From Roseovarius salincola (GTDB lineage: Bacteria; Pseudomonadota; Alphaproteobacteria; Rhodobacterales; Rhodobacteraceae), in NCBI RefSeq assembly GCF_026891095.1, contig NZ_JAPTNL010000003.1, positions 62,001 through 126,000 on the forward strand: a stretch of 64,000 nt of DNA. Direction: 5' to 3'. The position numbers and the translations under genes are program-made. The notes beneath the pieces were generated by a model. The model was given only the letters and a program-made list of their open reading frames with translations, ran no database searches and was not told the DNA's origin. Positions 42,990 to 52,053 of the stretch are shown in pieces. Each line of letters opens with the position of its first letter. Positions within the stretch are counted from its first letter, which is position 1.

Positions 42990-43857
42990 TCCGCGCCGCG
43001 GCAGCGGGCGGCGCGGCGCCGCCGCCCGCCTTGCGCCCGCTGCTTTGGCCGCGCTGGCCGCGCTGGCGCCGGCCGCCCGGGCCGATCCGCCGGGCCGTGT
43101 CGTGTCGATGAATCTCTGCACCGATCAGCTTGCCATGCTGATCGCGGACGAGGGCCAGCTTCATTCCGTCAGCCATGTGGCACTTGATCCGCGCGCGTCG
43201 GCCATGGCCGACGAGGCCGCGCGCCACACCATCAATCATGGCCGCGCCGAGGAAGTCTACCTCATGCAGCCCGACCTTGTGGTGACAAGCACCCTCTCGG
43301 CGCGCCACAGCACCGCGATGCTCAGGCGGCTGGGCATTCCCGTCATCACCCTCGCGCCCGCCAATTCGCTCAAAGACGTGCATGACCGCATCCTCGAGAT
43401 GGGCGCGGCACTGGGCCAGACGGATCGCGCCCGCGCCATCGCCGCCGCCTTTGACGAAGACCTCGCGCGCCTGCGCGCCACCGCCGCCGCACGCCCCTCG
43501 GCGGTGCTTTACTATGCCAATGGCTACACGCTGGGCGATCAGACCCTGGCGGGGCAGATCCTTCTGGCGGCCGGGTTCTCCAACGCCGCCAGCGCGGCGG
43601 GCTACAAGAGCGGCACGCGCATGCCGCTCGAAGTGCTGGCGATGACCGTTCCCGATACCGTCATCACCTCTTCGCGCTATCCCGGCGCCTCGCGCGCCGA
43701 GGACATCATGGATCACCCCGTGGTGCAGACGCTGCGCCGGACGACCACCGCCGCCACCATCGCCGATCACGACTGGCTTTGCGGCACGCCCCATGTGCTG
43801 CGCGCCATCGAAAAGCTGGTCCACACCCGCCGCGCCCTGCAGGGGGACGGGCCATGA
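42964..43857 (+). CDS. btuF: Cobalamin ABC binding protein (BtuF)
   Basis: 297 residues, starting inside the end of btuB (26-base overlap). A Sec signal (about 40 residues, Arg-rich start, then an Ala-rich core ending ARA-D) precedes the mature VVSMNLCTDQLAMLIADEG and EVYLMQPDLVVTST of the BtuF/FepB-type PBP fold with two lobes joined by a helix. It hands B12 from the receptor to BtuCD. ATGA overlap with btuC supports a single operon. Confidence 0.88.
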   Translation: MLASHRASDPRRGSGRRGAAARLAPAALAALAALAPAARADPPGRVVSMNLCTDQLAMLIADEGQLHSVSHVALDPRASAMADEAARHTINHGRAEEVYLMQPDLVVTSTLSARHSTAMLRRLGIPVITLAPANSLKDVHDRILEMGAALGQTDRARAIAAAFDEDLARLRATAAARPSAVLYYANGYTLGDQTLAGQILLAAGFSNAASAAGYKSGTRMPLEVLAMTVPDTVITSSRYPGASRAEDIMDHPVVQTLRRTTTAATIADHDWLCGTPHVLRAIEKLVHTRRALQGDGP

Positions 43858-44837
43858 GCCGCCTTGCCATCGGCCTTTGCCTTCTGGTGATCGCGCTCTT
43901 CGCCGCCTCGCTGCTGATCGGCCCGGCCGGAACCGCGCCGGGCGAAAGCCTTTCGGCGCTCATCGCCGGGGATGGCGGGCCGCTCACGCTGGTGATGCGT
44001 GAAATCCGCCTGCCCCGCGCCATCCTGGCGCTGATGATCGGCGCAAGCCTCGGGCTGGCGGGGGCGGCGATGCAGGGCTACCTGCGCAACCCGCTGGCCG
44101 AACCGGGGCTGATCGGGGTGTCCGGCTCGGCGGCGCTCGGTGCCGTGCTGTCGCTTCAGACCGGACTTGCCGCCGCCTTCGCGCTGGCGCTGCCGCTCTC
44201 GGCGCTTCTGGGGGCACTGATCGGCATGGGGCTCGTGATGGCGCTCGCGGGGCCGCGCGGCGGCTCGCTCACGCTGATCCTTGCCGGGATCGCGGTATCG
44301 GCGCTGGCGGCGGCGCTCACATCGCTGGTGCTGAATCTCTCGCCCAATCCCTTCGCCGCCAGCGAGATCGTGTTCTGGATGATGGGCTCGCTGGCCGACC
44401 GGTCGCTCACCCATGTGATGCTGGCGCTGCCGCTGATGGCGCTTGGCGGGGTGCTGCTCGCACTGGTCGGGCGCGGGCTCGACGCGCTGACCCTGGGCGA
44501 AGACGCCGCCGGGGCGATGGGCATCGACTTGCGCCGCCTGCGCCTGACCATCGTCACCGGCACCGCCTGCGTCGTGGGGGCGGGCACGGCTGTTGCCGGG
44601 GCGATCGGCTTTGTCGGTCTTGTGGTGCCGCATGTGCTGCGCCCGCTGGTGGGCGCACGCCCCTCGCGCCTGCTCTGGGCCTCGGCGCTTGGCGGCGCGG
44701 CGATGCTGCTCGCCGCCGATATCGCGGTGCGCGTCATCCTTCCGGCGCGCGACCTCAAGCTCGGGGTGGTCACCGCTCTTGTCGGCGCGCCGCTCTTTCT
44801 GCACCTTATCCTGAAACTGCGGACCGCGCGGATATGA
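43854..44837 (+). CDS. btuC: Cobalamin ABC permease (BtuC)
   Basis: 327 residues with about ten helices of the FecCD/BtuC family. Family features: REIRLPRAILALMIGASLGLAGAAMQGYLRNPLAEPGLIGVSGSAALGAV and a C-terminal GFVGLVVPHVLRPLVGARPSRLLWASALGGAAML block, which makes up the gate facing BtuD. It overlaps btuF and btuD by four bases each. Confidence 0.93.
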   Translation: MSRLAIGLCLLVIALFAASLLIGPAGTAPGESLSALIAGDGGPLTLVMREIRLPRAILALMIGASLGLAGAAMQGYLRNPLAEPGLIGVSGSAALGAVLSLQTGLAAAFALALPLSALLGALIGMGLVMALAGPRGGSLTLILAGIAVSALAAALTSLVLNLSPNPFAASEIVFWMMGSLADRSLTHVMLALPLMALGGVLLALVGRGLDALTLGEDAAGAMGIDLRRLRLTIVTGTACVVGAGTAVAGAIGFVGLVVPHVLRPLVGARPSRLLWASALGGAAMLLAADIAVRVILPARDLKLGVVTALVGAPLFLHLILKLRTARI

Positions 44838-45592
44838 GCCTCCTCACCCTCTCCAACCTCTCCGTCACGCTGCGCACGCGCGCGGTGATCCGCGACGTGT
44901 CGCTCGATATCGGCGCGGGGGAATTCGTCGGGCTGATCGGCCCCAACGGCGCGGGCAAGACGACGCTGATGCGCGCGGCCCTTGGCCTCTTGCCCTTCAG
45001 CGGGGAAAGCTCGCTCACCGCCCTGCCCCAGCATGACCGCGCCCGCCTTGCCGCCTGGATGCCCCAATCGCGCGAGATCGCCTGGCCGATCAGCGTCGAA
45101 AACCTGGTGCTGCTGGGGCGCATCCCGCATCTTGGCGCATTCGGCGACCCCTCGCCCGAGGACCGCGCGCGGGTGGATGCCGCGCTCGACTGGATGGGAC
45201 TTGACGAGATGCGCCACCGCGCCGCCTCTCGCCTGTCGGGGGGCGAACAGGCGCGCGCCCTGATCGCGCGCGCATTGGCGCAGGACACGCCGCTTCTCAT
45301 GGCCGACGAGCCCATCGCCGGGCTTGACCCCGCGCACCAGATTTCCACCATGCGCACTTTCGCGCAACTGGCCGGGGCCGGGAAATCCGCGCTCGTGTCG
45401 CTGCATGATCTCGGCATGGCCGCGCGCCACTGCACCCGGCTCGTGATGCTGTCCGAAGGCCGCCTCGTCGCCGATGGCCCGCCCGCCGAGGTGCTCACCC
45501 GCCAGAGGCTGGCCGATGTGTTCGCCATCACCGCATGGTATCAAGAGACCGACCAGGGCACGGTTTACCAGCCGCTCGAGGTGATCCGTTGA
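44834..45592 (+). CDS. btuD: Cobalamin ABC ATPase (BtuD)
   Basis: 252 residues. Walker A GPNGAGKTT, Q-loop WMPQSREIAWPISVENLVLLGR, signature LSGGEQARALIAR, Walker B PLLMADEPIAGLD and switch His in LVSLHDLGMAARH. The ADEP Walker B replaces the usual LDEP, as in BtuD relatives. It completes the B12 importer; its TGA is overlapped by the TTG start of cbiZ. Confidence 0.92.
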   Translation: MSLLTLSNLSVTLRTRAVIRDVSLDIGAGEFVGLIGPNGAGKTTLMRAALGLLPFSGESSLTALPQHDRARLAAWMPQSREIAWPISVENLVLLGRIPHLGAFGDPSPEDRARVDAALDWMGLDEMRHRAASRLSGGEQARALIARALAQDTPLLMADEPIAGLDPAHQISTMRTFAQLAGAGKSALVSLHDLGMAARHCTRLVMLSEGRLVADGPPAEVLTRQRLADVFAITAWYQETDQGTVYQPLEVIR

Positions 45593-46263
45593 CCACCCCC
45601 CGCATCACCCTTGACCGCCCCTGGCTGGAATTCGACCTTGGCCAGACGATGCAGGTGCTCAGCTGGGCGCTTGACCGCCCCGGCCTTGTGCGGGCGCGCC
45701 GCATCCTGTGGCGCGAAGTGCGCAATGCCGATCTGCCGCAGGATCTCGATGTGGGGGCATGGCTTTCGGATCAACTGGCGGCGCGCGGCGCGCAGGACGC
45801 CGTGACCTTCCTCACCTCGCGCGATATCCGCGCCCATGACAGCGCCAGCGCCCGCGCCGGAACCGTCTGCGCACAGGCCGTGGCAACAGTTGGCCTCTCC
45901 AATGCCGAACGGGTCGGCCACCGGGTTGATCGCACCGGCCACGATTGGGGCACGATCAATATCGCGCTGCATGTGGATTGCGCCCTCAGCGAAGCCGCGC
46001 TTCTGGAACTTCTTTCCATCGCCGTGCAGGCCCGCACCGCCGCGGTGATGGATGTGAACCTGCCGCTTGCGCCGGGGCGCGCCACCGGCACCGGGACCGA
46101 TTGCATCGCCGTCGCCGCACATGCCGGGGCGGGGCAATATGCCGGGCTTCACACCGACCCCGGCGAGGCCGCGGGCCGCGCCGTCTATGACGCGGTGCTT
46201 GCGGGCGCGCGCTGCTGGATGGAGACCGTCCGGCGCAGCGACGACACGGCCCTGCGCGCCTGA
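45589..46263 (+). CDS. cbiZ: Adenosylcobinamide amidohydrolase (CbiZ)
   Basis: 224 residues beginning with TTG at 45589, which overlaps the btuD stop as TTGA. Conserved parts of the CbiZ/HypX-type family are visible: FLTSRDIRAHDSA, VGLSNAERVG, WGTINIALHVDCALSEAALLELLSIAVQARTAAVMD and GTGTDCIAVAA. The enzyme removes the aminopropanol side chain from adenosylpseudocobalamin-type cobamides or cobinamide, returning cobyric acid for rebuilding to the preferred cobamide. With btuBFCD this makes a salvage and remodelling operon under the riboswitch. Confidence 0.9.
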   Translation: MTTPRITLDRPWLEFDLGQTMQVLSWALDRPGLVRARRILWREVRNADLPQDLDVGAWLSDQLAARGAQDAVTFLTSRDIRAHDSASARAGTVCAQAVATVGLSNAERVGHRVDRTGHDWGTINIALHVDCALSEAALLELLSIAVQARTAAVMDVNLPLAPGRATGTGTDCIAVAAHAGAGQYAGLHTDPGEAAGRAVYDAVLAGARCWMETVRRSDDTALRA

Positions 46264-46272
46264 ATGCGCGCC

Positions 46273-47337
46273 TCACCCCACCCGGATCAGGTGATTGTCC
46301 CAGGCCCTGTCATATGATTGCGCCGGGCGCATGCCGTCGCCCTTGATGCGCAGCACCCCGCCCATGCCGTCCGTCACCAGCAACCCACCGCTTGCCGCCG
46401 GGGCCACGCCGCAGACATCCGCACGTTTCAGGCTGGCGCTGAATTGCCCGTCCATGCCAAAGACATGCACCCGCCCGCCGCGCGGCGAGGTGATCGCGAC
46501 CTGCCCGCCGCTCATCGCCACCGACCCCGCATAGCCCTTCATCGCCATCTGCTCGGCCATCCCGGCCGCGCATAGCACCGGCGCTTCCCCGCGCCGATGC
46601 AGGCCAAGCAAGGGCGCGCTTTCGGGCAAGTCCCCCTGCCATTGCATCGCGAAACCGACCACCCCGTCGGCTTCGGCCAGATGCCGGATCGACGCCAGAT
46701 GCAGATCAGGGTCCAGTTCGACCTGTTCCTCGATGCCCCCGCGCAGCGTCAGGTAACTGAGGTTCGGGCGCATCGTCTCCAGATTGAGCTTTTCGCGTCC
46801 CCGGTCCGGATGGGTGCGGATGCCGCCATTGGCCACCACCAGCATATCGCCATCCAGCCGCAATATGTCATGCGGCCCGACGCCCCCCGACGGGATCTCG
46901 CCGATCCGCGCATAGCCCGCGTCGCGCGCCCAGAGGCCCAGCCATCCCTGGCCGGTCTCGATATCGTTTTCCGGCGTGACCAGCACCGCGCCATCCTCGA
47001 CAAAGGCGCCATGCCCATAGAAATGCCGCCCCTCGGGGCTGTGAAGGCGATGCGTCTCGCGCCCGGCCACGCAATCTATGACCAGCGCGAATCGCCCCGG
47101 CCTGCGGGCGAAACCCACCGCCTCGGGGGCGCTCGGATGCGCGGTGGCTGCATGGCCCCGTTCCGGCAGCGGGATGCGGAAAATATCCGCGCCATTCTCG
47201 CTCAGGCCATAGAGCGCATAAGCCCCATCCGCCTCGCGCGCCGCCGCAAGGTAAGCCGGGCTGCCCGCATCCGCCCAGCCCAGCCGCGGCATCGCGGCGG
47301 AAAACAACATGCTCGACAGGAAGCTGCGCCGGTCCAT
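46273..47337 (-). CDS. DUF1513 protein with Tat signal
   Basis: 354 residues. The N-terminus MDRRSFLSSMLFSAAM is a twin-arginine signal, so it is exported folded. The mature part is a seven-bladed-propeller-like protein with DUF1513 elements: HPSAPEAVGFARRPGRFALVIDC, GRHFYGHGAFVEDGAVLVTPENDIETGQGWLGLW and IPSGGVGPHDILRLDGDMLVVANGGIRTHPDRGREKLNL. It is the last gene of a four-gene iron-related operon with two imelysin proteins and a di-haem protein. No ligand-binding site is evident. Confidence 0.87.
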   Translation of the reverse strand: MDRRSFLSSMLFSAAMPRLGWADAGSPAYLAAAREADGAYALYGLSENGADIFRIPLPERGHAATAHPSAPEAVGFARRPGRFALVIDCVAGRETHRLHSPEGRHFYGHGAFVEDGAVLVTPENDIETGQGWLGLWARDAGYARIGEIPSGGVGPHDILRLDGDMLVVANGGIRTHPDRGREKLNLETMRPNLSYLTLRGGIEEQVELDPDLHLASIRHLAEADGVVGFAMQWQGDLPESAPLLGLHRRGEAPVLCAAGMAEQMAMKGYAGSVAMSGGQVAITSPRGGRVHVFGMDGQFSASLKRADVCGVAPAASGGLLVTDGMGGVLRIKGDGMRPAQSYDRAWDNHLIRVG

Positions 47338-47340
47338 GCC

Positions 47341-48351
47341 CTAATCCCCGTCCTGCGAATTGAATCCTGCCGACACACCCAGCGCCGCGCCGATCTCCTG
47401 CGCGACCGCGTCCTCGATCCTGCGGATCTCCTGCGCCAGCACCTCGACCTTCAGCCGCCCCTGCGGCGTGGCGACACCGGCCAGAACCGGATCGTCCAGC
47501 GCCCCGGCCGTTTCCAGCGCCTGCGCAAACGCCGCCTCGCTGCCCTCGATCGGCCCATCCGCCAGCCCCCGCGCCAGATCGCGCAGCGCCTTGAGCGACA
47601 GCACCACATTGCGCAGCGAGCGCCCCGAGCGGCGCGCCTCGGCACGGTTCGGGCGCGGGCGATCGAAACTGCCCATCACCCGCCCAAGCCTCTGATCGCG
47701 GTTGAACTCCAGCCCCGACATCAGCGCCGTGTAAAGCGCCTGGCTCGCCTCGCCGGGCTTGAGGAACACATCATTGCCCGGCGCACCCGCACGGCGCAGC
47801 AACGCCGCGAAATCCGGCCATTCATCCGCCATCTCGCGCCCCATGCGCGCCAGATCGACGGCAATCGCCCCCACCAGCCGGCATTCGTAATCCCCGGCGC
47901 CATAACCCGCGAATTCTGGCTCGTATATCAGCCGCTCGAGCGCCAACAGCCCGCGCCCCGCGACCGACACGCTGGCAAACCCTTCGCCGGTGTCCACCAC
48001 CGGGTCCTCATCCGCGACCAGGCGCGCCACCGTGCGCCCGACCATCCCGCGCGTATCGGGCCAGAAGGCAATCGCCAGCGCCCGCCCCCCCTGTTCCAGC
48101 GGCCCCAGATGCAGATGGCTCACCCCCATCCAGGCATCATAAGCGGCGTGATAGGCGGGCTTCAGCGCCCCGGCGCGGCAATCCTCACCGGCCTTGGCCG
48201 CCAATGCCGCGCTGCTCCGGGCGAACGTCCCGAACCCCGGCAGCACATGGCTCGACAGCGCCTCGTCCACACCCGCCTTCGCCCCGGCGGGCAGACCGAA
48301 GGCGAGCGCCAGCACGACAACCAGCCAATGTATCTCGCGACAGTCCCGCAT
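47341..48351 (-). CDS. Imelysin family protein, variant without GxHxxE
   Basis: 336 residues, Sec signal (ends KA-G about residue 26). It has the two four-helix-bundle halves of imelysin-like proteins (PAYHAAYDAWMGVSHLHLGP...; LRNVVLSLKALRDLARGLADG), but where the GxHxxE iron-site motif is expected it reads GRGLLALERL, so the His is missing while the Glu remains. Possibly a partner subunit of the imelysin at 50091. A GTG at 48354 gives one extra residue; the ATG at 48351 overlaps the upstream TGA as TGATG. Confidence 0.8.
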   Translation of the reverse strand: MRDCREIHWLVVVLALAFGLPAGAKAGVDEALSSHVLPGFGTFARSSAALAAKAGEDCRAGALKPAYHAAYDAWMGVSHLHLGPLEQGGRALAIAFWPDTRGMVGRTVARLVADEDPVVDTGEGFASVSVAGRGLLALERLIYEPEFAGYGAGDYECRLVGAIAVDLARMGREMADEWPDFAALLRRAGAPGNDVFLKPGEASQALYTALMSGLEFNRDQRLGRVMGSFDRPRPNRAEARRSGRSLRNVVLSLKALRDLARGLADGPIEGSEAAFAQALETAGALDDPVLAGVATPQGRLKVEVLAQEIRRIEDAVAQEIGAALGVSAGFNSQDGD

Positions 48352-49985
48352 CACAAACTCTCCAGGAACCGGATCAGCGCCGCACGCGCGCCGGCGGGCA
48401 TTTCAACCACCCGGTCGCGCGCCGCCTCAGCCTCGCCACCATGCCACAGGATCGCCTCCAGCAGCGAGCGCGCCCGCCCGTCATGCAAGAACCGCGTATG
48501 GCCGTTCACCTGTTCGGTCAGCCCGATCCCCCAAAGCGGCGGCGTGCGCCATTCCTGCCCATTGGCCACGCCTTCGGGCCGCCCGTCCGCCAGCCCCGGC
48601 CCCATGTCATGCAACAGGAAATCCGAATAGGGCCAGATCAGCTGAAAACTCTGCTCGTCCTGACCCTCAAGACGATGGGTGACGTATTTCGGGCTGTGGC
48701 AGGCAATGCAGCCGGTTTCGTAAAACACCTGCTTGCCGCGCAGCACCTCCGCGTCATCCACATCGCGCCTTGCGGGGACGGCAAGGTTCTGGCTGTAAAA
48801 GGTCACAAGGTCCAACCCCTCGCGGTCGATCTCGAACACCCTCTCGTCGCCATCGCCATGCGGCCCCGCGATGCAATCCTCCTGCGCCGGGGTGCAATCA
48901 CCCGCCGCACCGGGAAAGAGCGGGTTGGAAATGCCGATATCCCCGGCAAAGGCGCTGGCGGACTGCTCCTCGACGGTGGGGTTGCCCGCCTTCCAGCCGA
49001 ACCGCCCCAGCATCGGGCGCTCATGCACCCTTGACCACACGATCTGCGCGCGCCCCGAGATGCCGTCGCCATCAAGGTCATCGGGATCGGCACGGGCCAG
49101 GATATCCGCCGCCGGGATCGCCTCGATCAGGCCCAGCCCGATCATCTGCGGCGCAACACGGGGCGAGATCATGAGATCATCCGAAAGCGGCCCGTATCCG
49201 GGATCAGCGATGCGATAGCGCGGCGCGTGCAGCGTGGCGCTCTCGCCATCCGACAAGGCGATGTCCACCTCTTCATACGTGATCCGCATCTGCCCTTCGG
49301 CGGCATGGCCGGTGACCGCAAGATCCTGCAACTGCCCGCCATAGACCGGGTCAGGGCGGGTGCGCGGCGTGTCGATGCCTTGCGCCGCCAGATAGGTTTC
49401 GATCTCGCTCATCGCCGCATCGCCATGGGCGGGCACCGAAAGGCGCAGGAACATCGACACGCGGCTGTCATCATCGCCTTGCGGCGGATGCCCGCGCCCG
49501 TCCTTCAAATGGCAGCGCTGACAGGAACGCGCATTATAGACCGGCCCCAATCCGTCGGATGCCCTGGTCGACGCGGGCGACGATACCCAGACCTTCTTGA
49601 ACAGCCCGTTGCCCAGCTTGAAATCCATCTCATGCGCGAACGAGATATTGCCCGAAGGTTGCGAAAACGCATCCGCGTCCTTGCGTGCGCGCACCGTCGC
49701 CGCGCCTGCCGGGTTGGTTTCAAAGGTTTCGGGCGCATCGAACTCTGTCGCCGGGGCCGTCACGGCCCTGACGCGTGCGGCCTCGGCCTCGCTGCGCGGC
49801 ACCACATCCAGATGCACATCCTCCAGCGCCTCTGCCCTCGCGCCGATCGGCGCGGCGCTCAAGACACTCACGCCAAGGGCGATGCAGGCACTGCGGGACA
49901 GGCGCGCGAATCCGGCTCCGGCATGGGGGCGTGTCATGGCACGCAGGCTTGCGGGGTTGGTCTTGGGTCTGATGAGGTGAGGCAT
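48351..49985 (-). CDS. Di-haem thiol oxidoreductase-like cytochrome (DUF1111)
   Basis: 544 residues with two CXXCH haem c sites: CQRCH near residue 157 and CIACH near residue 418. The C-terminal part has HDMGPGLADG, TPPLWGIGL and TRFLHDGRARSLLEAILWHGGEAEAAR, as in DUF1111 and MauG-like di-haem proteins. Cytochrome located in the periplasm; the exact redox role is unknown. Start: the first Met (49985) gives a long N-region; an ATG at 49937 would give a tidier signal peptide. Iron-regulated DUF1111-imelysin pairs are common in marine bacteria. Confidence 0.85.
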   Translation of the reverse strand: MPHLIRPKTNPASLRAMTRPHAGAGFARLSRSACIALGVSVLSAAPIGARAEALEDVHLDVVPRSEAEAARVRAVTAPATEFDAPETFETNPAGAATVRARKDADAFSQPSGNISFAHEMDFKLGNGLFKKVWVSSPASTRASDGLGPVYNARSCQRCHLKDGRGHPPQGDDDSRVSMFLRLSVPAHGDAAMSEIETYLAAQGIDTPRTRPDPVYGGQLQDLAVTGHAAEGQMRITYEEVDIALSDGESATLHAPRYRIADPGYGPLSDDLMISPRVAPQMIGLGLIEAIPAADILARADPDDLDGDGISGRAQIVWSRVHERPMLGRFGWKAGNPTVEEQSASAFAGDIGISNPLFPGAAGDCTPAQEDCIAGPHGDGDERVFEIDREGLDLVTFYSQNLAVPARRDVDDAEVLRGKQVFYETGCIACHSPKYVTHRLEGQDEQSFQLIWPYSDFLLHDMGPGLADGRPEGVANGQEWRTPPLWGIGLTEQVNGHTRFLHDGRARSLLEAILWHGGEAEAARDRVVEMPAGARAALIRFLESL

Positions 49986-50090
49986 GAAATCGACATCTTT
50001 AACCGGACATGAACAAGGGCGCCGCAGTGTCGCGCCCGCGAAGCGGATCGCGGCCCTGGACGGGCACGCGATCCGGGGTCTTCAGGCGCG

Positions 50091-51347
50091 TTACTGGAAC
50101 ACCGCGTCGGGATTATCGAGGCTGTCGGACCCCTCGAATCCGATCTGCGCCACGCCCAGCGCCGTCACCGCGCGCTCGATCGAACGGGTTTGCTTCACCA
50201 GCGCATCGACCGCATCCATGATCAGCGCCTCGCCTTCCGCATTGCCGCGCGCCAGCATCTGATCATAGCTGAAGCCAGCCTCGGCCGCCGCCTTGATCTG
50301 ACCCAGTTCAATCATCGTCGCGTCAAGATCGGCGCGCAGCACGGCATCCACCGAGTCATCCGATTGGGCCACCAGCGAGGACAGGCTTTCGCCCGACACG
50401 ACGCTGCCGTCGATCCGCACATATTCGCCCATATAGACGTTGCGCACGCCCAGCCCGTCATAGAAATGGCTGTTATGGGTGTTGTCCGAAAAGCAATCAT
50501 GCTCTTCCTCGGGATCGTTCAGCATCACCCCCAGCTTCATGCGCTCACCGGCCTGTTCGCCATAAGACAGGCTGCCCATCCCGGTCAGCATGGCGACGAT
50601 CCCGGCATCCTCGTCCGCCGTCACCGCCGCGCGCGCTGCGCCGCCATCGGCCCATTGCGCCGTCATCCATTCAAGGTCCGAAATCAGCAGCTCGGTCGCC
50701 GCCGTCAGATACGTGCCGCGCCGGTCGCAATTGCCGCCGGTGCAGGCATCGCCGCTGGCGTAATCCGACCAGGGCCGCTCGCCCGCGCCCGGCCCGGTGC
50801 CGTTAAGGTCCTGCCCCCATAGCAGGAACTCGATAGCGTGATAGCCCGTCGCGACATTGGCCTCGACCGCGTCCGCCTCATGCAGCCTGTCGGCCAGCAA
50901 TTCCGGGGTGATCTCTCTGGCGTCGATCTCTTCGCCCGACAGGGTGAATGTCGGCGTGGCGATGACGTTCAGCGCCGCAAGCTGGTTCTCGTCCGTCGCC
51001 CCGCCATAGGCGCTGTCGACGTAATCGATCAGCCCCTCATCAAGCGGCCAGGCATTCACCTTGCCTTCCCAGTCATCGACGATCGGATTGCCGAAGCGGT
51101 AAACCTCGGTCTGCTGATAGGGCACGCGGGCCTCGATCCAGACGGCGCGCGCCGCGTTCAGGGTCTCGGGCGAGGGATCGGCCAGCAGCGCCTCGATCGC
51201 CGCCTGCAATTCGCGCGCCTTCAACAGGCTGTCCTCATAGCCCGCATGGGCGATATCGGCATAGGTCTCCAGCACCTCGGCCTTGCCCGCCAGGGCAGGC
51301 GCGCCAAAACTCAGCACCAGTGCCATCGCTGTCAGGGATGTCTTCAT
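50091..51347 (-). CDS. Imelysin family iron-regulated protein (ICMP-like)
   Basis: 418 residues, Sec signal (MKTSLTAMALVLSFGAPALA). It carries the imelysin motif GYHAIEFLLWGQDLNGTG (GxHxxE) and a preceding WIEARVPYQQTEVYRFG, plus a CTGGNC pair that may form a disulfide. ICMP/EfeO-related proteins are periplasmic or outer-membrane and bind iron or haem-related ligands in iron-poor conditions. First gene of the four-gene cluster; upstream is an AT-rich element with a TGA-N9-TC-like iron-box candidate. Start at 51347 follows AAAGGA. Confidence 0.9.
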   Translation of the reverse strand: MKTSLTAMALVLSFGAPALAGKAEVLETYADIAHAGYEDSLLKARELQAAIEALLADPSPETLNAARAVWIEARVPYQQTEVYRFGNPIVDDWEGKVNAWPLDEGLIDYVDSAYGGATDENQLAALNVIATPTFTLSGEEIDAREITPELLADRLHEADAVEANVATGYHAIEFLLWGQDLNGTGPGAGERPWSDYASGDACTGGNCDRRGTYLTAATELLISDLEWMTAQWADGGAARAAVTADEDAGIVAMLTGMGSLSYGEQAGERMKLGVMLNDPEEEHDCFSDNTHNSHFYDGLGVRNVYMGEYVRIDGSVVSGESLSSLVAQSDDSVDAVLRADLDATMIELGQIKAAAEAGFSYDQMLARGNAEGEALIMDAVDALVKQTRSIERAVTALGVAQIGFEGSDSLDNPDAVFQ

Positions 51348-51479
51348 GATTTTCGGTCCTTTTCGTTTCCGCAACGCGCGCCCGGGGCCGCAGCTGATGG
51401 TCTGCCCACCCCGGCGCATGAGAATTCCACCTGCCGGACAGCAGGCCCCATTTTGTTGACAGAAACAGTCGGGATCGTC

Positions 51480-51512
51480 AATTCTGATTATTTAAGTCGG
51501 ATTAAATTGATC
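51480..51512 (-). promoter_or_regulatory. AT-rich region with candidate iron-responsive box
   Basis: The gap 51348-51624 includes an AT-rich block with TGATTATTTAAGTCG (51486-51500), a near match to the TGA-N9-TCA iron-rhodo-box of RirA, 140 bases before the imelysin ATG. One half is imperfect, so the match is weak. The rest of the gap is the terminator at 51534. Confidence 0.3.
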
Positions 51513-51533
51513 CCCATCACCCACAACAAGAAC

Positions 51534-51566
51534 CCCCGCAGGCATCGCGGCCTGCGGGGCATTTTC
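51534..51566 (-). terminator. Terminator between glcG and the imelysin promoter
   Basis: A perfect 10-base stem CCCCGCAGGC (51534-51543) and GCCTGCGGGG (51550-51559) with loop ATCGCG. On the minus strand the stem is followed by GTTCTTGTTG, on the plus strand by CATTTTC. Placed just after glcG (minus strand), it most likely ends the glcB-glcG transcript. Confidence 0.65.
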
Positions 51567-51624
51567 AATATATTGCAACGCTTTACGTGGTCCTTCTCAG
51601 GTCGGGGCACATCCGTGCCGGGGG

Positions 51625-52050
51625 TTATCCCGGCGCGGACCCGAACGCATCCAGCCCCGCCTGCGCCACCTCGCGGTCCTGCATCGGTGTGCCGGAACTC
51701 ACGCCGATACCGCCCACGACCTCGCCATCCACGATCACCGGCAAGCCGCCCCCCACCACCATCAGCCGCCCGCCAATGGCCGAGCCGATTCCGTAGGCCG
51801 GCGCGCCCGGCTGGCTGGCCTCGCCATATTCATGCGTCGCCTTCTTGGCGCCCGAGGCAGTATAGCTCTTGTCGATGGCAATGGTGATCGACGTGACCTT
51901 GCCCCCGTCCATCCGCTCGAAGGCGACAAGGTTGCCGCTTTCGTCGGTGATGGCGATGCACATGGGCACGCCGATTTCCGTGGCCTTCTCGCGCGCGCCC
52001 TTCAGCAGGCGGCGCGCATCCTCCAAATCCAGTCGTTTGATCGTCAGCAT
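51625..52050 (-). CDS. glcG: GlcG/HbpS family protein
   Basis: 141 residues, the short GlcG fold: MLTIKRLDLEDARRLLKGAREKATEIG, ITDESGNLVAFERMDGGK, the flexible KSYTASGAKKAT and the highly conserved GGGLPVIVDGEVVGGIGVSSGTPMQDREVAQAGLDAF. It is three bases after glcB, the arrangement found in the E. coli glc operon. Family members bind haem or corrinoids in actinobacteria; in glycolate operons their function remains unknown. No haem-coordinating residues are clear here. Confidence 0.9.
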   Translation of the reverse strand: MLTIKRLDLEDARRLLKGAREKATEIGVPMCIAITDESGNLVAFERMDGGKVTSITIAIDKSYTASGAKKATHEYGEASQPGAPAYGIGSAIGGRLMVVGGGLPVIVDGEVVGGIGVSSGTPMQDREVAQAGLDAFGSAPG

Positions 52051-52053
52051 CTC

